NCBI GenBank assembly: GCA_026018925.1
Contig: JAKSZU010000004.1
Location: 42,720,233 to 42,784,232, forward strand
Length of the DNA stretch: 64,000 nt
Source of the DNA: Tupaia tana
Lineage: Eukaryota; Chordata; Mammalia; Scandentia; Tupaiidae
Reading direction: 5' to 3'
Part shown: one piece after another, positions 55,811-64,000 of the stretch
Layout: each line of letters starts with the position of its first letter
Position numbering within the stretch: the first letter of the stretch is position 1
Position numbers and translations under genes: made by a program
The notes under the pieces: model-generated
The model's input: only the letters and a program-made list of their open reading frames with translations
What the model was told of the DNA's origin: nothing
Database searches by the model: none

Positions 55811-55855
55811 ATTATTGTTCCTGGTTGCTCTTCATCATAAGTGAATGTAGATAAA

Positions 55856-56209
55856 TGTCTTAGGGCATTTAGGCTGCTGTAACGAATTACCATAGACTGG
55901 ATGTCTTAAAAAGCAGACATTTTTCTCACAGTTCTAGAGATGAATTTCAAAGTCGAGGTGTAGGCAGGTTCACTATCTGGTGAGAGCTCTCTTCCTGGTT
56001 TGTAGATGACCACTTCTTGCTTTGTCTTCATGTCAAGGAGATGGAGGGGCTCTGATCTCTAATTCTTTTTTATTAGGAGAGTAATTCACCTCATGGTCTC
56101 ATCTAAATCTAGTTACCTCCCTAAGGCCCAGACTCAAAACCATGTAACATTGAGGGTTAAGGTTTCAACATAGGAATTTTGGAGGGCACAAACCATTCAG
56201 TCCTTAACA
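55856..56209 (-). mobile_element. MLT1 LTR, apparently complete
   Basis: Begins TGTCTTAGGGCATTTAGGCT and ends CAGTCCTTAACA, so the ends are TG...CA on both strands. 354 bp, same orientation as the MLT1 just before it. It contains GGTTTCAACATAGGAATTTT and ACCTCCCTAAGGCCC. Confidence 0.88.
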
Positions 56210-56296
56210 GGGAGGTTCCTGGGTATAGCATGGCTACTTCTGTCCCACCTTAATAAACCCTAAAAGGATTGTCTGTCCCAGCTGTCACTGGTTTTT

Positions 56297-56764
56297 GTGG
56301 TTTTTTGTTTGTTTGTTTGTTTGTTTTGTATTAGAAAAGAGGGGCTTGGCATTTCTTTGAGTCCTGGTTTCATGATTTACACAAAAGGAGAGTTCCATTC
56401 TACCTCCTGTGACCCAAAGACTGTTTTTCCTTGCAGTCTTATGGAGAGCAATTTGATTTTACTTGGATATCATATCGTAATGCTGGAATATATTGCCTCT
56501 TCTCCACTGGGATACCACATGTCTCACAATGGCTACCTGAAATCCTGTGAGTTGAAACGGACATCCTTTTTTCTCGTGGTGAGAGTACAGCAGGGAAATG
56601 TAGATAGCTACCTGAAAAGAGTGCAGAGTTGGCCTTTTATACAGGAACAAATGTTAGCAGGATTATTGGCTTCTGTGTGTCTCTGGGGGAAACTCAACCT
56701 GTGTTATTTCAATCTTTGCTGTGGGGGCAGCCCTAGGAAACAAGAGCACGGACAGATTTACTGA
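56297..56764 (+). other. Longest non-repeat open frame (155 codons), function unknown
   Basis: The frame starts before a (GTTT)n tract and ends TGA-free until TTTACTGAGG. Composition is mixed rather than low-complexity (central segment SCELKRTSFFLVVRVQQGN), but no domain is recognised. A plausible acceptor, TTTTTCCTTGCAG (ends 56436), and donor CCT/GTGAGT (56546/56547) would bound a 110-bp exon. It may equally be a chance frame or a repeat. Confidence 0.2.
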
Positions 56765-58127
56765 GGTAGGCTACAAGGGCAAATAGAGACCGTGTATAAA
56801 GTATAGAAATACAAACTCCTATATAGATTTCATCAGCAAATTTCTGCTTTTGGGCAATACACTTATATACACCTTAATTTAGCAAAGACTTAGGGGGCTG
56901 AAGAACCTATTCAGTGTTGTATTTCCTGATGTCTTTTTACCAATGTATACCTTTGTTTGTGAGAATTATATACCAGAATAGCTCAAGTGTGCTTGCTCTG
57001 GGTCTTTTGACCAAATATACATTAATGCATATTGATACACTATGAAGGAATTTTGAACTAGCAAAATTGTGAATATTCTTCCTTGTTTGGTCAATAAATC
57101 TTGTGGTATTCATGAGATAGCTATACAATTATTTCCTGTGAGTAATTAGATCATTAATGAATTATGAACAGTTCAATAAGATAGGTAAAATGGCAGAAAA
57201 TGAACTAAAGTTATTGCTAGAAATTTTGTTTTTAAAATGGAAGAGAATTTTGTATATTGTCACTAAGAAGTGCATTTGGAGCCATTATTCTTACATGCCA
57301 AATAACATAAAACAAGATGCATTAATGGCAAGGAGTTTGACAGTAGTTATAATCGCCTACAGCAACTATCAATACCTTATCTCTTTAATATTGTGATGGT
57401 TGTGAAAATGAAGTCCTGCTCTCAAAAGTTGTTTCTTTCAATATACTTATTTTCTTCTGAAAAAATAAATACAAAGCACTAAAGTCAATATAAACATTTG
57501 GAGTCATAAATTGTGAGGATTATATTTACTTTATTGCTTCAGTTTTCCCTTACCAATATTTAACATTTAAAAGGACTGATTTTTGAACATTTCATTGGAA
57601 GCTTAATCAAATTAAGTGTCTGGATAAAGGGTCCAAGTAAAAAAATAACAACTATCACAGGAAAAGATACATGGTTAGTGGTTCTATTCTGTGAACATTT
57701 CAGTGGTAGTTGAATTAGATGATGTGGACTTTAACAGCAAACTGAGATGTGATATTTAAATATATATGCTAATATCATTATACATTACATTTTTGTCTGA
57801 AAATGTAAATGTATAAGTTAAATTCAATATTTTATAAGCTAGTGAAATATTCAACATAAATTTGTGCATATGGGGATTTTATAAAAATAAACAAGCAGAA
57901 AATTTTCTGTAAATTGCATTATCTTGCTAATGAAAAAACCTAGAAAAACACTCAACTATCTTATGTCTATTTAACATTCTAACCAATAAATCATTGGTAT
58001 TATACATGAATTTAGATAACTTTCATTAAAATTCTTAAAAGATTTGCATCCCCCCAAATTAAACCAAAAAACAGATCAAAACAAAACAAACAAACAAAAA
58101 AACAGAAACAACCAGAGTTATTTGTTG
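56765..58127. other. Unique AT-rich sequence
   Basis: No repeat or gene recognised up to a (CAAA)n-like tract near 58080. Confidence 0.5.
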
Positions 58128-58383
58128 GCGCCATAAAATTCGATGTTTTGCATACTGCACTGAAGACACTGAATTTTCCCATATGGCCGACCCTGGTTCA
58201 AGTCCCATACCTGACAGCTTGAAAATAACCCTGGGTGCATGTGCGTACATGCACAAAATACCAGTGGGAGAATGGAGGAGAAGATTATAGTGTGATCATC
58301 CTTTGGTGGGTTGATTTATCACTTTTCTTCTCTCTGTCTCTCGCCAGCAAGCACACACACCCAATGAAAAAAAAAAATTAAAA
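58128..58383 (+). mobile_element. tRNA-derived SINE, long form, old copy
   Basis: The head start is worn; B-box GGTTCAAGTCC is intact. GGGAGAATGGAGGAGAAGAT body, CAGCAAGCACACACACCCAA tail. Confidence 0.85.
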
Positions 58384-58551
58384 ATATTTTTTTAATTTAA
58401 AAAATAAACCAAAAAAAAGGTATGGAAGACAACTTTAGGAATTAGAATCCTGAAGCTACTATTTGCCCTTTGTCACCTTAGGTGAGCTCTGCTTAATTTC
58501 TTGGAGATGCAGTTTGTTGATTCAGAATGAATAAAATAACAAATTTAAGAT

Positions 58552-58836
58552 GATGGATAGCCCCATCACAGTGACTTGGGCTGTCAGGGCACTGCTGTGT
58601 GATGCTAGAGGCATATGAGGCTCTGGGTTTGAGCTCGTTTCTTCCTGAATGCACTGGGAGCACTTGGTTATTCTGGCTGGCTGCAGGGTTGGGGAGAAGC
58701 CTGTGGCATGAAGACACTGTTAAAGGGGCCTGTCTTTATCTCTTCCTTTCTCTCTCTTTCTTTTCTTTATTTTTTTCTCTCTTTCTTTCTCGTGTTATCT
58801 CTTTCTATCTTCCTCATAAAATAAATTAATAAATTT
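58552..58836 (+). mobile_element. Possible tRNA-like SINE of another type
   Basis: GCCCCATCACAGTGACTTGG start, B-box-like GGGTTTGAGCTCG, unrelated middle, then a C/T-rich tract and ATAAAATAAATTAATAAATT end. The layout is SINE-like but the family is not recognised. Confidence 0.5.
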
Positions 58837-59445
58837 TATTTAATAAGTGGTTTGTGCATTCTAAAATGGAATATAGGAGAAAGATACAAATAGAGTTTTA
58901 GATTACCTTGTGAAGTCCAGGCTTGACTTGGGGGGGATTTATTAGAATATAGGAGGAGCTCATGAGGAGGAGTTATAAAATTTATAATAGAAAAACAAAA
59001 ACAGCATATTTTAATATAAAATAGACTGTAGACTTTATATTTTCATAAGAGAACATGAGTTTTTAAAACATTATAGATGTAGTATATATTGCTATATTCT
59101 AGTTTTTGGAAAAAATGTGTCTTTTTAAAGTTCATTCTGTTGAATAATATAGGCATGTCAAAATAGTATAGTCTACTCAAATGATAGTTTCCTATAAGTA
59201 AACATTTATCTTCAGAAATAAAGGAATGCCAAATAGTGACCTGATAATTCGATGAGACATTAATTTATTAATTTGATATAATCAAAACTATTTTTATGCT
59301 ATAATATTGAAATTACGACATTGATCCTGAACTATCTTACCTTGGAACAAGAAAGAGGATTGTATTTGGCAGAATCCTGGTGTGTGTTCCTGCTTATGAG
59401 AGGAAGGGTGAGGGAGGAAAAAAGGACTATGATTTCAAAGGGCTG
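58837..59445. other. Unique AT-rich sequence
   Basis: No repeat or gene recognised. Confidence 0.5.
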
Positions 59446-59690
59446 TATTGGCAGAGAGGATCATTTATCCCATGAGAGCAAGAGAGAGAAAGAAAGAGAG
59501 ACTGAGAAAAAGCACCCCAACAGGTTCTTGATAGCAATGATCCAACTCCAGATTCAGCCAAATCCACATCATGGACCCAAATGTACTCAGGAAGGTCTCT
59601 GACCATGAACCTGGAACCTTCCCATGTGGGTCTGCCTTGCAGAGCATTGCATTTTACAACCGTGCCACAGTGTTTGTACCACATAGAACC
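59446..59690 (-). mobile_element. Second tRNA-like SINE family, copy 3
   Basis: GAAAAAGCACCCCAACAGGT, GAAGGTCTCTGACCATGAAC, the B-box complement GAACCTGGAACC (59607-59618), CCCATGTGGGTCTGCC and an end near ACCGTGCCACAG. It resembles the copies at 22866 and 47500. Overlapping 93-codon frames are repeat translations. Confidence 0.62.
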
Positions 59691-60422
59691 CGAGTGCGAG
59701 CACTGCACAGACGAAGGGTTGCTTGAACAAGGAATGATGAGAGGTAAAATGAATACAAGAGAGGAACTAGTGAGTGACTGGTTGGAAAAAGAAAAATAAA
59801 GATTTTAGCAGCTTCAATGACTGCTTGTTTTACTGAGAGTGATATGTAAAGAGAATTTTTAGGCAGTTTTCATGGGCATTACTGTGGGAAATACACATCT
59901 TAAGAAATTTATTCTAAAGGATATGTACTTTAGTTCTTAAAGGAATTTAGATTCAAATTTAGGAGAATGATTATTTGTTTTGAAAGTAGTATGGAGTTCA
60001 AATTAGTCCCAGAGTGACCTCGATTATATTCAGGATCAAAAAAGAAAAATACCTGTATATTTCCTGACACATTGCCTAGCTGCAGGATCATGGACATCTT
60101 ATCTGTAGTCAACACTGTTGAAAGAAGTTCCATTCACTATATGTGTCTTCTCCTGCAGGGCACTAAATAGTGAGTCTACATCTAAGTTAATATTTATATA
60201 TACAAATTTCACTTTCTTTAGTCATGTCTTCTTAAAGTTATAGCATTTCTCTTCAATATTTGATGGACAGAAAGTATATTTTATTAAAATTTTTCTTTTA
60301 TTATTTTTTAAATTTTAATTTATCTGGCAGATGTAAAGTAAAATTTCAGTAAACCAATTCGTTGAGCATTTTATAACTACATTTTTCTCTAAGAACAAAG
60401 TTAGAAATATATAATAGTAATA
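59691..60422. other. Unique AT-rich sequence
   Basis: No repeat or gene recognised. Confidence 0.5.
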
Positions 60423-60505
60423 TTAGGTTGTTGGACAAATCATGACATTTTTCTGTTTTTCAATGCAAATATGCATTATGACTTTTCTGACAACCAATGT
60501 AACTA
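60423..60505. mobile_element. Possible mariner-type MITE
   Basis: TTAGGTTGTTGGACAAATCA at the left and TCTGACAACCAATGTAAC at the right are imperfect inverted repeats; the start is typical of mariner termini (TTAGGTTG). About 80 bp. Confidence 0.5.
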
Positions 60506-60739
60506 TAAGTAATTTAATATTGTTATAAAAGTACTTTGAATCATCATTAAAATCTCCACTAAAGATAGTTTTATTTTGTTTCCAAAAAATTATTTTGATC
60601 AGCTAATGATTATTTTAATAAGAACTTAACTATTTTTGGTATATTTTAAAATAAATTTCAATAAAAGTGGAATAACCAATGTTAGGTTACAAAATAAAAT
60701 TAAGGGAAAAATCCTCTATACTAAAACTTAAGAGATATA
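60506..60739. other. AT-rich sequence, nothing recognised
   Basis: No feature seen. Confidence 0.5.
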
Positions 60740-61020
60740 TAAAAAATTTTAATTTATATAAATGTTTAAAATTTGCTATAGTGCTCACTGGAGAGAAACA
60801 CAGAGATAAGAAAGTGAGAATGTAAGAAATCACCTCCCAGTGAGTAGTGGGATGGCCATGCCACAATCTTGCAATCCCCTCTTTATTTCCTTCTCAGGAT
60901 TTGGGGCACATGCACAGGGGCCTGATTGAAGGGTTTTCAAGTAGTTGGGTCTAGGACTTGAACCACATAGTTGACCATATAGGTTCCAGCTGCCTCGACC
61001 ACCATGCCACTGAATGGCCC
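60740..61020 (-). mobile_element. tRNA-derived SINE, long form, old copy
   Basis: TTGCTATAGTGCTCACTGGA, GTAAGAAATCACCTCCCAGT, GGGATGGCCATGCCACAATC, then a head ending CACCATGCCACTGAATGGCC. Confidence 0.85.
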
Positions 61021-61347
61021 CTATACATTAATTTTAAATCTGAATATTAATTAATGATTTTTGGGGGGCAAAATATCCTTTCCATAAACTGCAGTTCATT
61101 TTTCTGTCACTGCAAAACCATGTTGCCATGCTAACAACACCACAAACTACTAATCTTCATTCCAAATTATGGTAAACTTGTGTTTACTTACTTTGTTAAT
61201 TTCTAATCGCCAGGGGGTACATGTACTCACCAGAAAAGGACAGAGAGACTAACAGAGAGAGAAGGAAAAAGCACCCCTAATGGGGCATGATTATTCCAAA
61301 AGCTATTCTCCTTCATTTCTTTGTTCTGTCAGAATTGGGATTTGGGG

Positions 61348-61348
<1 letters not shown>

Positions 61349-61382
<34 letters not shown>
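61349..61382. repeat. (AC)n microsatellite
   Basis: About 16 AC units, probably grown from the ACGCACGCACAC part of the SINE body. Confidence 0.92.
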
Positions 61383-61385
<3 letters not shown>

Positions 61386-61445
61386 CACACAGACATGCCT
61401 GGTGTGGTGTGTTTTGCCAGCTGCTGGGCCAGGATTCAGACCACA

Positions 61446-61555
61446 GTAGGACACCTGGGATTTGCCTTCCTTAACCATGAGGCTTACCATGGCTAACCCT
61501 GTAGGACACCTGGGATTTGCCTTCCTTAACCATGAGGCTTACCATGGCTAACCCT
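61446..61555. repeat. Exact 55-bp tandem duplication
   Basis: The 55 bp starting GTAGGACACCTGGGATTTGC at 61446 recur without mismatch at 61501-61555. Confidence 0.98.
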
Positions 61556-61844
61556 GTGATAACATTTTTAAAAGGACACTGTCTTTGAAATACCAGAGAT
61601 AAAATCACTTTTATTTGCTAAATTTTGAAATATTTTATTTTTGCTTGGAAATAATAGTTGTATAAAATATTTCTTGATCATAGCAATTCCATACCTAAAC
61701 CAGACTTTCACCAGATTCCTTTTGCCAGTATTTTGATTCCTAACTTAAGTACTTCCTAACTTCAAGTAGTTGTATAAATGATATGAACTAATATCATCTG
61801 GTATCAGGTAACATCATTAATTTAGTAAATATCACAAATATGTG

Positions 61845-62008
61845 GGATCTTCAAAACACTCACGGAAAAATGCATTTTACAGAAAACTATGCATAAATTT
61901 CAAAATTTATTTTGAATTTTTTTTTAATTTTATTTTTATTTTAATAAAATTTAATAAAAATTTGAAATTTTTATTTTAATTTTTTCCACAAATATTTTAA
62001 AGTCTCCT
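61845..62008. mobile_element. Mariner-type MITE-like relic, copy 3
   Basis: GGGATCTTCAAAACACTCAC at the left, CACAAATATTTTAAAGTCTC at the right, ACTATGCATAAATTTCAAAA inside. The centre has expanded A/T runs that can fold on themselves. Confidence 0.6.
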
Positions 62009-62009
62009 T

Positions 62010-62225
62010 GTTATACTTTGCCTTTCTCTTCCATTTCCACACATTTACAGGTGTTAACTTCTCTGGTGAACCATCTTTCTGAACTATAACTGCCTGCCAA
62101 CCTCTCTTAATCATTCTTCAGGACTTAGTTTAAATGCCACCTCTTCTGTGATTTCTTTGTTCGTTATTTTAGCCTGCAGTGATTGCTACTCTCTTCATTA
62201 TGTTATGTAGTCTTTTCAGTTATAT
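62010..62225 (+). mobile_element. L2 LINE fragment
   Basis: TCTTCAGGACTTAGTTTAAA and TGCCACCTCTTCTGTGATTT are L2-like in order and sense. Old. Confidence 0.5.
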
Positions 62226-63105
62226 TCAACAATTTGAAAGTATTCAAATTTCTCTACTTGATTATGTATAGGGTTTTGCACATAAGTATCAATTTTCATT
62301 GAAAAAAATAATAAAAACTGTATGAAAAGCCAAAGGTGGTGGTGTTTCTCTAAGGTATCAGTAGCAGGAAAATTTACAATTCCCGTGAGCATCAGGTATA
62401 TTTCTAATTTCCTAGACACTGGCCCTTGTAACAGATCCTATTTTCTTTTATTACAGTTGCTCAGAAGACCAGCACCAAATTGACACCTCATACCTTGAAA
62501 GTGTAGAGGATCTTATTATAATCTTTTTTTAATGTGAATTCATTAGCTTTACTGCTGTTTTCAAGCTATTCAAATGTTTTGTCCTTATTTCTTCATTTAT
62601 CCTTTTTATAATTATATATTCTTGAAACACCTCAAAATCTCTCCATGTCAAAGAGAAGCACAAGAAAATAGAGAATAAATTATGTAAAAATAATTATCTG
62701 GAGAATTAATTTCAAAATGGGGCACACACAAGAAAATATCAACAATTTGTGATGCAAGAAAATACAGTTGAACTTCTCTATTTCATATTTTAAAAGTAAA
62801 CAATACTTAACTTTAGAAATATTTAATATATACACTGAAGAAATACATGTATATAATTTACAGATAAATATACTGTTGTACATGTGTGTGTGCACCTCCT
62901 CCAGTACCCAGCTTTGAAGGGTCTGTTTCACCAGGTGCTGGGAGTGTGACCAACTGACATATAAAGCCCGTTACATGTATTTTGGAATTATTCTCACTTG
63001 GAGAACATTGCCTTGTCCAAGGCCATGCTTCCTCTCTAAGGGTAGCCAGTGTCCAGGAGCTAGTTGATACTGGAGTTAGAAAAACCTAGTTCTCTTGGTC
63101 TATCC
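62226..63105. other. Unique AT-rich sequence
   Basis: No gene recognised. The 62890-62960 segment is less AT-rich and faintly SINE-like (CAGGTGCTGGGAGTGTGACC), too short to assign. Confidence 0.45.
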
Positions 63106-64000
63106 TGCCGGGGTGTAGCCTCGGGTCTAGCCTCGGCAGGGGTGGGTCGACTCGACGGAGGCGGCGCAGGTGAACAGAAGACATAGGCCTCGGTGCCTTT
63201 TCATGCACGTCCTATGCCGGACACTCCCAGAAATCGCTCTCTGAGGAGTGACAACTGCTAGGAATCGTCGTGCTTATTTATTGAAAATGTGATACATGCA
63301 AGTAAATGGGCAGTGAAAAAAATTTACTCTAAGGAACAGGGTGTACAAAGCATGGAAGCAATAAATATAAAACATGCTGTTTGTCTTGTCAGATCAGGTA
63401 AAATCAATCACAGTTCTCAGGATGAGGAAGTCCATTTGTCTGTTGTATCTTCTTCTTAGATCTTGATTACTGGGAAGGGTCTTCAGACGAGGGGGCTTGC
63501 AGGATGTTTGATAACTTCAGTCCTGGGTCAGGCCGATAACATTGCTGGTTGTAAAGTCCTAGATAGAAATCTTGTCTTGCTAAGTAAAGACACAGTTAAT
63601 ATATGGACCATTCATACATTACAACAATAGGTGAGTCTATGATCTATGTATGGGAAAGGAAGATGATCTTGTAGCTCAGGAGACAACACAGGATGTTTTA
63701 TTAGCAGTTTTTCATAGTCAATAGCACATAGATGAGAAACTCTTTGTAGTTGAAAACTACCTGTTGCTTTAGATAAGGGCTCCCAGCTAAGTTAATCTTT
63801 CTCTGGAGCCCTCAAGTTTGTTTATCCTGTTGTCCAAGCCAGGCCTTTTCCTTTAATAAACCTGTGGGATTCTGCATTTTATTTGCTGAGTCTGTCAATT
63901 AGTGAGTTCTTTTGTTTTATCTCTGAGTCTCTGTTATGTGGTGAATTTGCTGACTTTGCCTAGCATGAGTTCATTTTGGCCTGTAGCTTTAACAAAGGGT
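63106..64000 (-). mobile_element. Putative retroviral-type LTR, runs off the window
   Basis: Starts TGCCGGGGTG (so it would end ...CCCCGGCA on the minus strand), with a strongly CpG-rich block at 63106-63240. On the minus strand AATAAA is at 63277-63282, followed by this GC-rich U5-like stretch: an order AATAAA - CpG-rich - CA typical of class I/II endogenous retrovirus LTRs. No primer-binding site follows, which fits a solo LTR. The family is not recognised, no coding region is seen, and the 5' LTR end lies beyond the window or is not identifiable. Confidence 0.45.

Larger units (their letters stand above)
61207..61556 (-). mobile_element. Old tRNA-derived SINE with duplicated 5' end
   Basis: GCCAGGGGGTACATGTACTC, AAAAAGCACCCCTAATGGGG, an AC microsatellite and a head region CCAGCTGCTGGGCCAGGATT. 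The outer part is duplicated (61446-61555). Confidence 0.7.

Noticed and set aside
61349-61382. CRISPR-like or structured repeat array
   Set aside because: It is a simple (AC)n microsatellite within a SINE; no spaced direct repeats are present anywhere in the window.
1-64000. Colugo (Dermoptera) as the source organism
   Set aside because: The colugo SINE I remember derives from tRNA-Ile with a gctgataac anticodon-loop signature that is absent here; the 7SL chimera favours tree shrew. This is not excluded, only less likely.

Overview
This window is mammalian nuclear DNA, AT-rich and almost entirely intergenic or deep-intronic. I find no convincing protein-coding exon, no functional tRNA, rRNA or snRNA gene, no CRISPR array and no operon-like organisation. 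The content is layers of retrotransposons on unique AT-rich sequence. Most longer open frames are translations of SINE copies or chance frames. Family names below come from memory of consensus sequences, not from a database search.

The dominant element is a tRNA-derived SINE, about 40 copies on both strands. The long form (about 250-280 bp) has a tRNA-like head with A-box and B-box, a body containing GAGGAGAATGGAGGAGAAGG, a C/T-rich tract, the end motif CCCTATAGCAAAAACCTCTC and an A tail. The short form (about 160-200 bp) joins the same head directly to a C/T tract and usually ends in ATCAAATTAAATAAAT. A separate older tRNA-like family is seen in three copies, and there is one tRNA-like head fused to a two-armed 7SL (Alu-like) element. 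Abundant lineage-specific tRNA SINEs (remembered as Tu-III) plus rare 7SL chimeras fit a tree shrew (Tupaia) best. A colugo or another euarchontan is less likely: the tRNA-Ile colugo SINE I remember looks different, and a simian primate would carry many Alus. Confidence in tree shrew is about 0.6.

Layout. 1-11 kb: unique DNA with a MER5A relic, an MLT1 LTR split by a young SINE, L2 fragments and many SINEs. 11.8-16 kb: SINE-free, with L2 remains, a less AT-rich unique block with two octamer motifs (14.0-14.7 kb) and a CpG-retaining block (15.1-15.6 kb). 16-31 kb: dense SINEs, an MLT1 and microsatellites. 31.9 kb: the tRNA-7SL chimera. 33.5-37 kb: repeat-poor, with a MER20 relic and a candidate conserved non-coding element. 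39.9-46.3 kb: a degenerate LINE-1 with a 5' region, ORF1 and ORF2 remains, interrupted by five younger retroposons. 46-53 kb: SINEs, including one nested in another and one inside a palindromic DNA-transposon relic. 55.5-56.2 kb: two adjacent MLT1 LTRs. 58-62 kb: older SINEs and an exact 55-bp tandem duplication. 63.1 kb to the end: a CpG-rich segment that looks like the R/U5 end of a retroviral-type LTR on the minus strand, running off the window.

Nothing here works together as a pathway. What can be read is insertion history: MER5A, MER20, L2 and MLT1 relics are oldest, then the L1 and diverged SINEs, then CpG-rich SINEs with perfect or near-perfect target-site duplications (TSDs). The edge LTR may also be recent.
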